Positions 11,898-24,398 are shown, counted from the first letter of the stretch. The stretch is 64,000 nucleotides of DNA from Rotaria macrura (GCA_900239685.1 OENT01000002.1:434001-498000); one strand, 5' to 3'. Program-made: numbers and translations. The notes: generated by a model from the sequence alone, not told the origin.

Positions 11898-14214
11898 ATG
11901 GCTGAGGTGGGTGATTGTACGAATTCGATTATTAATGCAAATACAGTAAATATTAATATTGAATTGGAAGGTAGAAAACTATTTAGAGAGAGTCTGTTCG
12001 CATTAAATATTTAAAATGTTTTAGCTCGTGAACCATGGCCAGCGAATGCTAATCTCTATATACCACTTAGAGAGCAAATGATTCTTTGGGCACCTGATAT
12101 TTTAAGTACATTATGTTTATTACGTAAAGTACGTGTTCCTGCTCTTTATGTTGAACATGTTCGAAATGCTGCTGAGATGTCGAACTATGGTAAATAAATC
12201 AGTAACAACTTATCTTATGATTCTCGTCTAAATAGAAATAGAAATATTTTCTTCAAAAATGAATTTCTATTATTGTACATCTATGGTGTCGTGAGTTACT
12301 GGCAAGGTGTAGCCGAACGCGATAATTTTGATTTTGCAATGATCTCTTATATGATTATGCACATTTATGATCATTCTGTTACTGGAAGTTGTCTTGTTAT
12401 ATAGGCTTCGTTTTATTTCCTAAACAGTACAGTTGTTGAGTACTGTTCGACACAAGTAGAATAGTCTGCTATATTTTTATTGATATTATTATTACTCTGC
12501 AGTACTGAAAAATACTTAATGTTCTTGAATCAAATGAAACATGATATCTGGAATCGAACGATTTGAACATAAAGAAGCTAACTGTTGAGAACATCAATTT
12601 ACTGAAATAATTACGTTTAAAAATAACGATTCCCTGAGGTTTTCTATTCATATTTTTTGTTTTTAATTAATTGAAACTCACTTTTTCGGATGTGACTCAA
12701 TGAAGTCTACGTTAATCAAGGGGAAACACGAGATCATAATATTCCATCCAATGAGTGACACTTGGCATATACTACAAATTCATTCACATGGGAATATTTC
12801 TTGAGAAAGTACACTCCCAGGTGTTCATGTCCTTTTGGCTTGATATTTCATCCATAATTACGTTTCAGTGAGTGTGAAAAAAAAATTCCTGATAGATTTA
12901 TCTTTGTTAGTATTCCTTACTGAGTTTTCACATAATCTAGAATTTTTTCCGTGCTAATCAACTTAATAGTACAAGCCATTGTAGTTGATATTAAGCACTA
13001 AAAAAATCGTAATCTTTTCAAAACGAGCCTAATTCGAAACAAATTACATCAAACGTTTTAACGATGAGAACAATCTCATACATACGAACTTTTTTTACAT
13101 TAAACTATTGTCAAATCTAAATATGAGTAAGCTTCATCTTATAACTAGAAGGTAAATATGTACTACGTTTAGAATAATTCATATGCATACTTTTAAATTT
13201 ACAAGAGAGATTTTAAATTCGAATGCAGTAATCATCGTTCAGTTGTAATATTTTTTTTTCATTCGACAGGAACGTTATGTTTTTAAATCAAGGATCAATA
13301 CTTCACCTAGCTTCATCTCCATGATCTTCTATATTTAGGTGTTCCGCCAGTGTTAACGTTAAATAATCGAATATTTAGTGACTTTAATGAAATAGCTAAT
13401 TTAGTTGAACTTAAAGTAAGGTCAGATTGAAAGAAAAAACAATATTTTCTAATTTATATCAATTGACAGGGATTACTTAAAGTAGACCATGAACAAAGTT
13501 CAACAGTGGAGAGTTATTCAATTCTATGTACTGAAATATTAGGAAGTTTAATGGTTCGTATTAGGATTTTTTTTCTCATTAAATAAAATATTTAATTAAT
13601 TTTAGAAATATTTTCTATTTTGTAACAAAACTGGAACGGTTAGTTTGAATGAAAGATACAAATATCATTCATCTTTATTGCTTGTTACTTTTCTTTCTCT
13701 ACTACTTTAGACTGCGTATCAATCGTTTACGTCTGTTTACCCATGGCCTCTTGGTTTCATTCTTTTCTTAATATATAGAAATCATACAATAAAAGTTTTA
13801 AAAGCCAAAGAAATTTGGTCTTTAACAAACGAACAAGTATGTCTAATTAAATATGAAACTATGAAAATATACGATCGAATTTCTAGGCGTTGAGTAAATT
13901 CAAAACAACAGTAAAAGCTCTTTCAAATAAAATTCAAGAAAATAATTCAGAGTATTTATTTGGTGAAAAGTAAGTGATTCTATTTGTCTGTAATAGATTT
14001 AAATAGATAATTTTCTATATCGTACTTATTTTTGTTGCTGTTTAGTTTCACAAAAGCAGATGCTCATCTCTACGGTCATTTATATCCTATTCTTCATACT
14101 AAAATTAATGAATATGAAAACTTACGAAATATACTTCTGAAATATAAACCATTAGTTGATTATGTAAACAATTTAGAACGAGATACACATGGATTAAACT
14201 TTTTAGTTTCATGA
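11898..14214 (+). CDS. MTX2: Metaxin-2-like mitochondrial outer-membrane import protein, 269 aa
   Basis: Metaxin-2 partners metaxin-1 on the cytosolic face of the mitochondrial outer membrane, associated with the SAM complex that inserts beta-barrel proteins. Eight exons join to exactly 270 codons: 11898-11970, 12025-12189, 13339-13415, 13470-13553, 13606-13638, 13711-13836, 13887-13969 and 14046-14214. Family landmarks are REPWPANANLYIPL near the N-terminus (vertebrate AEPWPENATLY), a glutathione-transferase-like N-terminal fold ending VPPVLTLNNRIFSDFNEIA, VYPWPL in the middle, and the C-terminal block FTKADAHLYGHLYPIL (vertebrate TELDALVFGHLYTIL). Length matches the family (human 263 aa). 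Exon 5 is only 33 bp, and exon 4 uses an unusual GTTCGT donor, but both keep frame. A 1.15-kb intron (12190-13338) carries no visible gene. AATAAA at 14278-14283 fits polyadenylation. Assignment to metaxin-2 rather than metaxin-1 or -3 rests on the EPWP start. Confidence 0.88.
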
Positions 14215-15668
14215 TTTTTTTCTCTTGCCATGATGTTGCTTAGTTGTAAACGGCTTTGTTTTTATAGAACCTAGTTGAATAAACTTCATTTTTGGTCTGA
14301 CGTAAGGCAAGGGAATATTGGGATCGGCATTTTACAAAGACCTATTATTGATCCTTGATATGTTTAGTGCAAAATAAAAGATATTATATGTCAAAATATT
14401 CAAACGACTAGATTCTGATCGTCTGTGAAATATCTTTGATGTGGACAACAACGAATGAAATTCAATTTGGAGAATATCATACGAAATATCATAAGATAAC
14501 TTGACTGAGTTGAACCAATAATGTAGAACCAGCAAGCTACATCGTAAGTTTGCAGTGTTTAGTTTCTGGTATCTCGTCATCAACCGTTAATCATGGACTC
14601 ATTTTTTATGAATCAAACGAAAGTTCCGTATAAACCAGTGATGATTTCACTTTACAGTTGAATTCATCTTATTCTCGTAAATCTGAAGTTCTTGTTACAA
14701 AAAGGAATTTAAGACAGAAGTGATAGATTTAACAGTTATCTTGAATTGAAGCCATGCGTATATTTTTTCTTATCAATAACAGCAAGTTGAACGTAAACTC
14801 ATAATCATATGATGATTGTCGTTCTCTGTGTATAACTTTAATATATTATTGAATCATATTGATTTTCGTCGAGTGAAGAGGGTAGTACATTAGAACTTTC
14901 TTGATAGTATTTGAATCTGCTGTAATTTATCGGCATTAAGAATGTCTTTTTCAAATAATGAAATGAGGAAAATACAGATATGCATAAGCCTAGTTCAATA
15001 CCTGTTTCTTTTTCACTATACTAAACCTAGAACAATCTAGTTCTCTTATTGAGTCATAGCAGATCGCATGTTCTGTCATGTTAGAACTAATCAATCCTAG
15101 ATTTAATATCAACACGAATGGAAGAACGAGCATGAGCACAGAATAAGTTTTAAAATTGATTACAGATCGTGTCGGTTAAGTTTGGTGCGTTCCCTTCTAA
15201 AACAAACGTGATCGAACGGCATTCTATTGTTCTTGATTCTTCTACTCTAGATACTCGATTGATACTATTTCAGATTGTCTAGCATTCATGACCGTTTATT
15301 ACTTTCTTTTGCCATTATTAGACGCTCGGCTAACTAACCTATTCAATCAGAGTTCTTCTTTTTGAAATATGGCTTTCCATTCTTCTAGAGATACAGACTA
15401 GAAGAACAGTAGCATAACAAGTGGCTGGTGACATCTAAAAGAAATGAAATTCTATTGGAGCATATTCTATTTAGGTATTTATCAAGTGAAATGATCAAAT
15501 AAACAAAAAAAAACTAGTAAATAATAAAATCAAACATAATCAACGAGAACAAGAAAGAAAAAATTCGATTAATCCAAACTTGTTGTCTCGTTGTCTTGTT
15601 TTATCTGAAGCTTAAGCACTCAGTTTCTTCACTATTACTTCTGTGTCACTGACCAATAGACAAAATCA
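14215..15668. other. Intergenic stretch
   Basis: This holds the metaxin-2 3' untranslated region and about 1.3 kb of AT-rich sequence before the clathrin light chain start. No open frame with coding character and no repeat was recognised. Confidence 0.6.
14278..14283 (+). promoter_or_regulatory. Polyadenylation signal AATAAA of metaxin-2
   Basis: A canonical AATAAA lies 64 bp after the metaxin-2 stop codon, in the sense orientation. Confidence 0.5.
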
Positions 15669-16397
15669 ATGTCGTTCGACGATCAATTCAATACGAACAA
15701 CATAGCTTCTGATGAGAATGCAACAAGTAATTTCTACAATTTCAATGATGAAGATCCAGCTGCAGAATTTCTTGAACGAGAAAAACGAGAATTAGGTGGT
15801 ATCACAGGTCATGAAGATATGGAATCAATCGATGATCCATTCAATACAAATGCGAATCATTTAGCAAATGGTATCTTCTGTAAAATCTAATGTTCTTATC
15901 TTAACTGATTCCATTCATGTTTTGCAGGTTCATACTCACCAATTTCAAATACAGGCGATAGTAGTAATTCAATCATTGTTTCCAATACAACTACATCTCC
16001 CTATGATGCTTTATCTCAACTAAATGAGCCTGAAAAAATTCAAAAATGGAGGGAAGAATTTTCAGCTCGTATTACTAAAAAAGATATAGACGAAGATGTC
16101 AAATGTAAAGAAATGCGTGAACAAGCTAAAAAAGAATTAGATGATTTCTTTAAACAACGTACAGAACAAATGGAACGTGTAAAAGGAGAAAATCGTTTGA
16201 ACAATCGTACAGTAGAAGATGAAATTTTCAATGCAACAAATAATTCAACAACAGGATTCAATGAAAAATTTCAGGATTGGGATAAAATTACAAGTTTATG
16301 TGAATTTAATCCGAAAAATAATCGATCACAAAAAGATTTATCACGTTATAGAAGTATTTTACTTCAACTAAAACAACAACAGCAAAATGGAAAATAA
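15669..16397 (+). CDS. CLTA/CLTB: Clathrin light chain, 223 aa
   Basis: The light chain binds the proximal leg of the clathrin heavy chain and regulates lattice assembly and actin coupling during vesicle budding. Two exons (15669-15870 and 15928-16397), separated by a 57-bp intron, give 224 codons with the stop. The N-terminus carries the conserved DPAAEFLEREKRELGGI block (vertebrate DPAAAFLAQQESEIAGI). The middle (residues about 115-170) is the charged helix that binds heavy chain (KIQKWREEFSARI, MREQAKKELDDFFKQRTEQM). The C-terminus has FQDWDKITSLCEFNPK and QKDLSRYRSILLQLK, matching the WERVARLCDFNPK and KDVSRMRSVLISLK blocks of vertebrates. The length is typical. The single copy is named for both vertebrate paralogues because invertebrates usually have one. 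The start is supported by the ATG context and the standard distance to the DPAA block. The stop codon overlaps an AATAAA-like stretch. Confidence 0.95.
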
Positions 16398-16881
16398 ATC
16401 TTTGTAATACAACATAATTCCAATCAATGAAAAAAATCCACCATGATAACCTTTGTATCTCATTTTTCTTTACCTGCGTATCTATCTATCCATCTGAATA
16501 TGTAAGCATAGAATCTTGGTTTGTGCGTATGTTATTTATCGTTGTCAATGTTCGCGATAGTATTTTCTTTTCATTCCATAATACCAAAACTAACGTACAA
16601 CTAAGTACACATCGGAACTGATCTAATTTATATAATCTCAGATTTTTCTTTTCTTCTTGTCAATGTTTACTCAATATTTTAATTTTTTCTAGTATGATCG
16701 GTCTTTTTTTCTCACGATTCTAGTTGCACCCTGATTTTTCTTTTGTTGTTCGTTATTGTTGTTTGTTGTTATATGGCCAAATGCTCCCCTAAAGTTGAAT
16801 GTTTTTTAACAAGTTTCCTTTATCTTGCTGAAATATATCAATGATTATTTATTCAATCAGTCTTTTAGATATTTGATCGTA
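16398..16881. other. Short intergenic spacer
   Basis: These 484 bp hold the clathrin light chain 3' untranslated region and the TACO1 promoter and 5' leader. An open frame at 16427-16621 has no coding character, and nothing else is visible. Confidence 0.6.
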
Positions 16882-19130
16882 ATGAGTGTTACAAACCTAG
16901 TCCGATACTGCTCGTTGGGATCAAAGTTGAGTTATTTGACAACAAGATCTTTATTATGTGTAGAATCTATTAACTGTACGTAAAACAGCTCTACCAAAGT
17001 AAATTTTATCATAACAAGAAATCCTATTCGAATTATATATGCAGGTGACTCTCGACGATACGCTGGTCATGCTCATTGGCAAAATATTGCAAAAACAAAA
17101 GCTGCTAACGATCAACTGAAAGGACGTGTCATAGGAAAACTATCTACTAAAATTGTTAATTCTATTCGACGTATGTATTAAAAATCTGAGCGTATCAAAT
17201 GAAATTTAAATAAGATACACGAAAAGTTTTTGAATGAGAAAATTTCATACAAAAAAAATATATCATCAATAATTTGAATCGTATCGTTTAGAAGATAACA
17301 TATTTTTAACGAAAAATTTTATGTTTTGATATTTTCGGCTAATATAATTTACATGTGAACTTCTCAAGAAAAACAACAAAAACGAAAGACTATTTTATTT
17401 TGTTACGAATCGATGTCTACTCTACTAAGTTCTTCAATTCAAAGTAGACGTAAAGTATGGATTACTTTACAATGTTTAGACACATGATGTAAGATTCGAA
17501 AGAACTAATTGAACCTTTGACGGACTTTTAGTCTCTATGCCCAATGTAATCATGAGCAGAAGTTCTTGTGACTGTGAGAAATAGCAAAAGGGTGTGTGTT
17601 TGATATATCATCTGACTCGAGTTTTAGTCGTCCTATTACTGCAACTTTAGATGACGATGTCGAAGGTTTCAGCATAGTGAAATGATTGATAATGAACTTG
17701 AAATTTTCTGAACAGATGAATTTCTATGTCACTGAAAGAATTTGAAGATAAAAATTTAAAACAAGATTCTTTTTCACACATGCATCAAAGTAGTAAAAGC
17801 GTGAGACCATTCATTTTTTTATTTTCATGTCAACGAATATGTGACATGAAATTTTCAGAGTACGACAGTAACATGTGAAATGGAACCTTAGTACGAGCAA
17901 AAATCGTTAGTTCTAGGCAACATTAATCAATTTGTTAGTGAGGATGCGAATTCCTGTTCAAAAAGTATTATTCAAGAAACAAGGTGTGAGGTGTAGAAAT
18001 TTCTTCTCTCAGTCAGAATTGTAAGAGCGGTGTTCGAGTGAACTTTTCCTTTTGAAAATTAGTGAATAAACAATCGGCTAAAGCGTTGGCTCTTAAACAA
18101 GGAGACAACAAGAATTTCTTGTGATAGGATACTTAGCTCTTGTATTCTAAGCCACGCTATCCTATCAAGGGAAATTCGTCATGTTCAGTATTTAATATTT
18201 CATTTAAACGCCTGTTATTTATAAAACTCGAAACGAGAAAAAGTTATGATTTAGAATAATTTCTATCTCAATTTCTTGGTACATTGATACATTTTTTAAA
18301 AGATTTCTTTCTCTAATTGATTTTAGAAAACGGTAATGTAACAGATCCACAGTATAATGCCATACTACGTGCAACACTTGAAGAATGTCGAAAGAATAAT
18401 ATGCCTAAAGAAACTATTGATCGAGCAATGAAACGAGCTGTAAGATTTCTATTGTTAATCTCATATTGAATTGATCAATCGAACAAGAAAACACATCGAT
18501 TTCGTTTAGATTGCTCAAAAAGATAATACAAAACAAACTCTTTTTGAATTTGTTGGCCCTGGTCGAGCATTTTGTCTTATTGAAGTTATGACCGATAATC
18601 CAAAACGTTCATTCAATTATCTCAATAAAAATGCAGCTAAACTTGGGTAAATTCTTTCGATTAAATAGATTAGCTAAAACATATTGATTATATTTGTTCA
18701 AGTATTCCAGAAATAGCTAAGAGCGGACAAATAGCTGAATATTTCGATCAACGTGGTTATGCATGTATTGAAAAATCGAATATAACAGAAGAAAAAGCAA
18801 CCGAACTAGCAATTGAAATCAATGCAGAAGAAGTGATCGAAGCCATTGATGATGACGGTGAACGAACAGTTTGGAAAGTATGTCTCATTTTCTTCTTCAT
18901 CTTTCATTTGAACATATTGAAATGTTTAGTTTCTTGGTCCGCCAACATTTTATAGTCAAATGAAAGTCAATTTAACTCAACATGGCTACAATGTAACTTC
19001 CGATGGTTCAGAATTCGTGCCTAAAGTGACAGTACCGCTAAATGATCGTGATAAAGCACTATTAAAACAAATAATATCTATGTTCGAAGATCTAGAACAA
19101 GTTGAAGGTGTGCATACTAATGCTGCATAA
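16882..19130 (+). CDS. TACO1: TACO1/YebC-family mitochondrial translation factor, 275 aa
   Basis: TACO1 is the mitochondrial YebC protein that helps ribosomes translate COX1. Exons 2-6 are secure: 17045-17170, 18327-18439, 18510-18646, 18703-18877 and 18930-19130. They encode the YebC signature AGHAHWQNIAKTKAANDQLKG (vertebrate AGHNKWSKVRHIKGPKD), NNMPKETIDRAMKRA, FEFVGPGRAFCLIEVMTDN, NKNAAKLG, ATELAIEINAEEVIEAIDDD, TVWKFLGP and a C-terminal FVPKVTVPLND. The fit to human TACO1 (297 aa) is full length. Exon 1 is proposed as 16882-16957, giving MSVTNLVRYCSLGSKLSYLT, a basic hydroxylated leader suited to mitochondrial import. It keeps frame only with a weak GTGTAG donor, so this exon is less certain. 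A 1.16-kb intron (17171-18326) contains no gene. AATAAA at 19145-19150 follows the stop. Confidence 0.9.
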
Positions 19131-20291
19131 AATTAGTTTTTCAAAATAAACTTGTGTTTTTTATGGGAAACAAAAGAAGTATATAATAATTATTATCAAT
19201 TTAAAAAAGTGTCATGTTTTGTTTTTGATAAATGATGCACAGAAAAAGAAGAACTTGTTGTTCGCCTGATAAAGGACACTTTTAATGTCGAGTGTGTCAG
19301 TTAGAATCTTTTCTTTTCTTTTTATCCGTTTTATTAATGAATGAAGTAGATGTACTGGATGGAAGAATCCACTTTTCCGACTTATTCTTATATTTGTGAA
19401 AAAAAGAAAAGAGTACATTATTATCAATGATATTGTATGCAAAAATAGAGAATTGCAAATGTTTATTATCATCGAATAGACTACCGATTATCTAGTTCTT
19501 TAAGCAGATGAATACATAAACGATGCAAAAATTAAATCTTAAGCTAAAGTATAATGTCACCTGGAAAATTCCCAAGGAAAGCAATGAACTTATTTTCAAT
19601 GAATACAATGCTACCATTCATATGTTTATTTTTGTGTAATACAAACTTATCTACGATATAAACTAATCATAAAACTGGCAAACCATTTTGACATTCTGGG
19701 ATGTGAGTGGGTGACATGATGATTAATGCCTACGTTCTCAAAATATTGGTATTAATCCTACATCATTAGTTTCATGTGAACTTAAGTTTCATTGTTATTC
19801 ACGTCCGCTTTATTACATGTATCAAATTTATCTTGCCACGGATTTTCTTTATAAAATAGAGGCTAATCGAAAGCTTATCAAAGAACATGAAATATTTTCT
19901 CTCTATTGTCAACAAAACAGAAAAAGAATAAAAAGAAGTGGTCTCTGTACGCTTCCAACTACATATTGTTAATTTATTTATTTTCAAACTCTACAACATT
20001 CAATGTATGCAACTAAAAACATGATCATAGAAATAGATCCAAAGAAACAAGTTTTTTTTTAGCATAAAATGTTCGTGTGTTGGTATTGGCCATTCTAACT
20101 CAAAAATATGATGTGCAGTCATAAGTATCAATAATCATGGAATATCAGTCTCCTTTATTTTGAATCAAAACTTGTTCTCTATTTCTTGATAAACTTCGAA
20201 ATTATTGTTGTTTAGACAAAAATTTTGTAATTATTTTATTAGTAACATCTAAATATAATAGATATCTATATAGAAATATGTATGTATACAT
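19131..20291. other. Convergent intergenic stretch between TACO1 and the RD3-like gene
   Basis: These 1.16 kb separate two convergent 3' ends. AATAAA at 19145-19150 serves TACO1, and TTTATT at 20235-20240 (AATAAA on the minus strand, 52 bp past the stop) is a good candidate for the RD3-like gene. The open frames at 19212-19472 and 19799-19987 look random. Confidence 0.6.
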
Positions 20292-21020
20292 TTATGTATG
20301 ACTATGTGCATGAGCATGATTGTTTTCTGTTCCATCGTTTGACGATGATGCTATTGAAATTTCTGTAAGTTCAGCAATACAATGTTGTTCATCATCACAT
20401 TTTCTTTTGGGATTAATACGATTATTTCGCACTAATGAATAAATATTCGACTGACATTTATTATTCAATTTTATATTTGAATTTATTGGATCATTGGTAC
20501 CAATTGTATTCGATTTATTTTTCGGTTTTTCATCAATATAATCTGATATCGTTTTACGAAATAAAGCTATGATATTTTCAGGTGTTGACGGTTTTGCTTG
20601 AGCTCGTATGTGACGACGAAATTGATTTATAATTAATGTGCAATCTTCAGGTAATACATTAAGTATCAATTCACTTAATTCCATTTTAATTATATCTGAT
20701 AAATTATATGACTCATTGGACGATTGTAATAAGTTGTTACTCGGTGTTAACCATGAATAATCAACAGATGAATGTCGTTTGTTTGGCATTGCATTTATAG
20801 ATGGATTCAATGTTGACGAAAATGATCCAGCTATTGAACTACTTAGCATATCCGACTCTCGTTTATTTTGAGATGGTACAGATGTCAAAGAATTTCGACA
20901 TTGATTCTCCAACTCTTCCAATAGAGTTTCAGCTATTGCATTTCCATCAGTATATGCATAACTAGCTGATTGAACATCAGTTGAAGTTGAATAACGACGA
21001 AATAAATTACTGAAAGCCAT
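20292..21020 (-). CDS. RD3: RD3-domain protein, 242 aa
   Basis: Vertebrate RD3 binds retinal guanylate cyclases, inhibits them and is needed for their transport to outer segments. This single coding exon has the family core: an N-terminal ETLLEELENQ helix (vertebrate LETLMMELTGQ), VDYSWL at residues 86-91, YNLSDIIKMELSELILNVLPEDCTLIINQFR (residues about 105-135) matching the vertebrate YDLSPIERLQLEDVCVKI to AILRFRQ block, and the following ALFRKTISDYIDE helix. After residue 165 the tail diverges, is rich in N, S and K, and ends with alternating H and A (NNHAHAHSHT). The ATG at 21020 was chosen over an upstream in-frame ATG at 21068 because TTTTAG just before 21047 looks like an acceptor after a 5' untranslated exon. 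Whether it regulates cyclases in this animal is inferred from the family only. Confidence 0.85.
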   Translation of the reverse strand: MAFSNLFRRYSTSTDVQSASYAYTDGNAIAETLLEELENQCRNSLTSVPSQNKRESDMLSSSIAGSFSSTLNPSINAMPNKRHSSVDYSWLTPSNNLLQSSNESYNLSDIIKMELSELILNVLPEDCTLIINQFRRHIRAQAKPSTPENIIALFRKTISDYIDEKPKNKSNTIGTNDPINSNIKLNNKCQSNIYSLVRNNRINPKRKCDDEQHCIAELTEISIASSSNDGTENNHAHAHSHT

Positions 21021-23002
21021 TGTCTGAATTCGATAGGTTTTTCTAAAACATAACAACAAAAAGAGCAAAGAGAAGAAACATTAATCGTTGTTAATAATTC
21101 CGATTTTCTACGCATCGACACATGAAACGAATAGCTACAGTTTAGGATGAAAATTTAAAAATGATGCATAGTGATATTGCGGATGTAATAGAATGACATG
21201 AACAAGCATGAATGAACTCCGTTCTTTTTCCTCTCTCGTCACTAGACCTCTCTCTCTCAGTTTTTTTTCTTCTTTTTTTAATTCCTACTCTGTGATAAGA
21301 TCAAACTTAGCATCATGAAAATGAGGAAAAGCAGATTCCTACGTCAACAAAGAGAATAATTTCAAAAGAAAAAGAAGTAGAAAGGGAAAACGTTTCTTTA
21401 AATATGTCATATTAAAAGTTCCATATCAAAGAAAGAAAAGTATGTTTTGAAAAAAAAAACATGCCGATGCTAAATCATGATAGGATTACATTAAGATACA
21501 CATATACGCCCGTTTTTTGGTTTCTTCTATGTTAATCCTAATGCATGAAACTACTTTTAAAGTGAAAGAAAAATATACGAACAAGATATTCCTCCATTCA
21601 ACTGAACTCTTTCATTTCATTACTTTCCTTCTTGTTATTGTCAGCGAAGACTTGACTATCATTAATGAGACCATCAGGACTTTTTCTTTGTCTATTTTCA
21701 ACAAATAGCATATGTCAAGGTTGAAGACTAGTTTATTTCATGAAGTTTATCACAATCTATTCAAGTCAATAATGAGCGAGAATGTTCGTCTTTCTTCCTT
21801 TCTTGCTGTCAAAAATGTTTTATTCATAAAACAAGACGAACGAAGAAAATTAGAAGAAATAAAAAAATAACAAATGTTTTCGAAACAAATATTAAAAATA
21901 GATTTATAAATCACAGAGTAAAATCAAACACCAAATTTCTTCATAGAAGAAACCATATACATATACATATATAAGCGATTATCAGAAGAAAACAAGATGA
22001 TTTATTAGATACTCAAAATTTTGCATTGACCCTTAATATTTCAGTCTACTATGAGCAAATTTTCGATTCAAGAAAAATCGAAAAATTTTAACATTTTAAA
22101 GCAACGTTTACTTGAAAAGAGTAACTATAAATATCAACAAACGTAGTTGATCTTTACAACAATACTATCTAAAATCTAAAAAATTGTGTCTATCATTTAA
22201 TATCATGATGCATTTGTAATAATTGTAGAAGCTGTTTAGAAAATGTCATCAACGAACAATAATTCTCTTCGTTCGTACTCAACAGATCAAGAGATTACAC
22301 TTAATGTTATTTTTAGAAGTTTCTATGAAAATATATTTGAAAGTTGTTTAGCTTTCAGGCATATCTATCATTATTAAATTTTTGAAAACACACGGCAAAT
22401 TATAAAAGACTTCCAATGGTTTCAGCTTTATATGTCTGATTGATAGAAAATTCGTGTTTTTTGTTCTTTGACAGTAAGAAGTTTAGAATTTCGAAAACAT
22501 AGTTTGCTAATAAACATTTATTGTTTATCTTTTTGAAGATAGCTTTTATTATAGAATTATCTTTTACATTAAGAGCTACCCATGAAAGACGATCCACACA
22601 AGACAGACTAGACATTTTACATTGAAACTACATTCTAAAAACATAGGCATCTACAGAGTGATGAACATGATATTTTTTGTACAAAGACAAATATAGAAAC
22701 TAACATTTCAGTATCGTAAAAAACACGTACAATTCTCTTCTGTTAACGAACGTTCTATGAGTTTCGTAGGGAATCATTTTCGACTTCATACGAAATAAAA
22801 GCTGATTTCAAATTCTCAATCGACTGAAAGTTCTTTGTCTTGGTGCTTTAACTAACATTTATTTTTTAGAATCCTAAATCAAATAATTAACAGAAAATGG
22901 TGTAGACGAAAAACTCAATTTTTACTCGGACATTTCCCAAGAATGTATTCGCAACATTGATATTCTATCACTTTTATTTTTTGAATTAAACGAATATTCA
23001 TC
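21021..23002. other. Intergenic stretch upstream of the RD3-like gene
   Basis: The part next to 21021 holds the RD3 5' leader (a splice acceptor near 21047) and a pyrimidine-rich run at 21231-21290. The rest is AT-rich with only short, random-looking open frames. Confidence 0.5.
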
Positions 23003-23140
23003 GAGGGGGAAAAGCGAGACTTCATCTACTTCAAAACAAATTCGAAGTACCGTGAAGTACAAGTGAAGTTCCATGAAGTGCGTCAGTACAACGAAGTCAG
23101 GATGAAGTATGCACTCGTGAAGTCTCATTTTTCTCCCCTT
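23003..23140. mobile_element. Small inverted-repeat element with internal GAAGT repeats
   Basis: The two ends are inverted copies (GGGGGAAAAGCGAGACTTCA on the left; TGAAGTCTCATTTTTCTCCC on the right), enclosing about 90 bp in which GAAGT recurs roughly every 10-15 bases. The total is about 138 bp with no coding capacity, typical of a miniature inverted-repeat transposable element. No clear target duplication was seen. Confidence 0.55.
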
Positions 23141-23361
23141 AATATACACGTAGTTGTTGAGATTATTTTCAATTGAACCATTTGTTTGACCTGAACTTTT
23201 CCATTTTTGAAAGTACTAGTTTGTAATACGTACATTTGTGTTGTATTCTTTGCCTGATGACCCAATCCTTGTCTTGCATTCAGTAATTTCTATCTAAATA
23301 TTCAAGATGAACTGTTTGTAGTTTATAAATGACGAATTTCTCTAAACTTTAATGTGCCACT

Positions 23362-24398
23362 TTATCCCTTTATGGCCGGCTACTAGAGCACTACAAGCGA
23401 AAAAATCTTTTCTCGGGCCATTGAGCTTCTCTCAGTACGAAATATACTAGAAATGTGCCCACAGAAAAGATAAACCTCGTTTGGTGGCTACTGGCTAAAT
23501 GTTGCTTTTTGGTAACATCCGGCTGTAAGTGGTGAAAAATATTGGAAACGTCAGTTTTTATTACCTATGAAAGGCCAATATTTTTTCGTTGCTTTCAATC
23601 AGTTCTTTGATACTGAAGCGCAACTTTACTTTCTGCCTGTCATTTTGCAGACTAGAACTGACAGATGTTGTGATTTATCCTAAAACTATCCCAAATTATG
23701 CAAAATTGGTTATTTATCTTTAGAAAATTCTTAATATTCCGGGAAGTTCCGAGAAATTTCAGAGTATAATTAAGCTTTCGATCGGAATTACTATGCAGCA
23801 TTCTGGAATTTCCCGAAATATTAAGTATTTTTTAAGGGTACATAAACAATTTTGCATGATTTGGGATAGTTTTAGGATAAATCACGACATCTGTCAGTTC
23901 TAGTCTGCAAAATGGCAGGTAGAAAGAAAAGTTGCGCTTCAGTATCAAAGAACTGATTGAAAGCAACAACGAAATATTGGCCTTTCATAGGCCAATAAAA
24001 ACTGACGTTTCCAATATTCTTGACTCCTTACAGCCGGATGTTACCAAAAGGCAACAGCATCTCCCTTTTTCTCACATTGACGTGCCGAAGAAATTCTGTC
24101 TTCTAATACAATAGATAAAGCGTCTCCGAACGAAAGTTAATCTCTCTTTGACTCAAAAGTAGAATCTATAGAAATACGAAAAATTAATCATATTTACGTT
24201 TGCGCACAAACTGGAAGGCCCCAAAGATTTCTTTAAGAAACGGTGTTAGTTTTCTTGAGCCTCAATGAATATGTGCTAAAATGTATGAAAAAAATGATGA
24301 AAATTTTAAAAGAGTTGTGTGCCATCATTCTCAATCAAATTATAAATAAATACTCATTCAATATGCTCAAAAGGCAACATCCGGCCGGAAAGGGTTAT
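23362..24398. mobile_element. About 1-kb foldback element with a long imperfect internal palindrome
   Basis: The outer ends are diverged inverted repeats (TTTATCCCTTTATGGCCGG left against TATAACCCTTTCCGGCCGG read from the right). Inside, 23500-24057 folds into a long hairpin: the left arm from GTTGCTTTTTGGTAACATCC is mirrored by GGATGTTACCAAAAGGCAAC at 24036-24055, and the pairing continues through TTTGCAGACTAGAACTGACA and its mirror near 23895-23920. The arms are about 270 bp with scattered mismatches. The open frame at 23932-24114 lies inside an arm and is not a gene. No transposase is present, so this is non-autonomous. Confidence 0.7.

Noticed and set aside
16040..16261. Minus-strand open frame over the clathrin light chain exon
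   Set aside because: It is the antisense shadow of a secure coding exon.
23932..24114. 60-codon open frame in the 1-kb foldback
   Set aside because: Lies within one arm of the palindrome; the mirrored arm does not keep it open.
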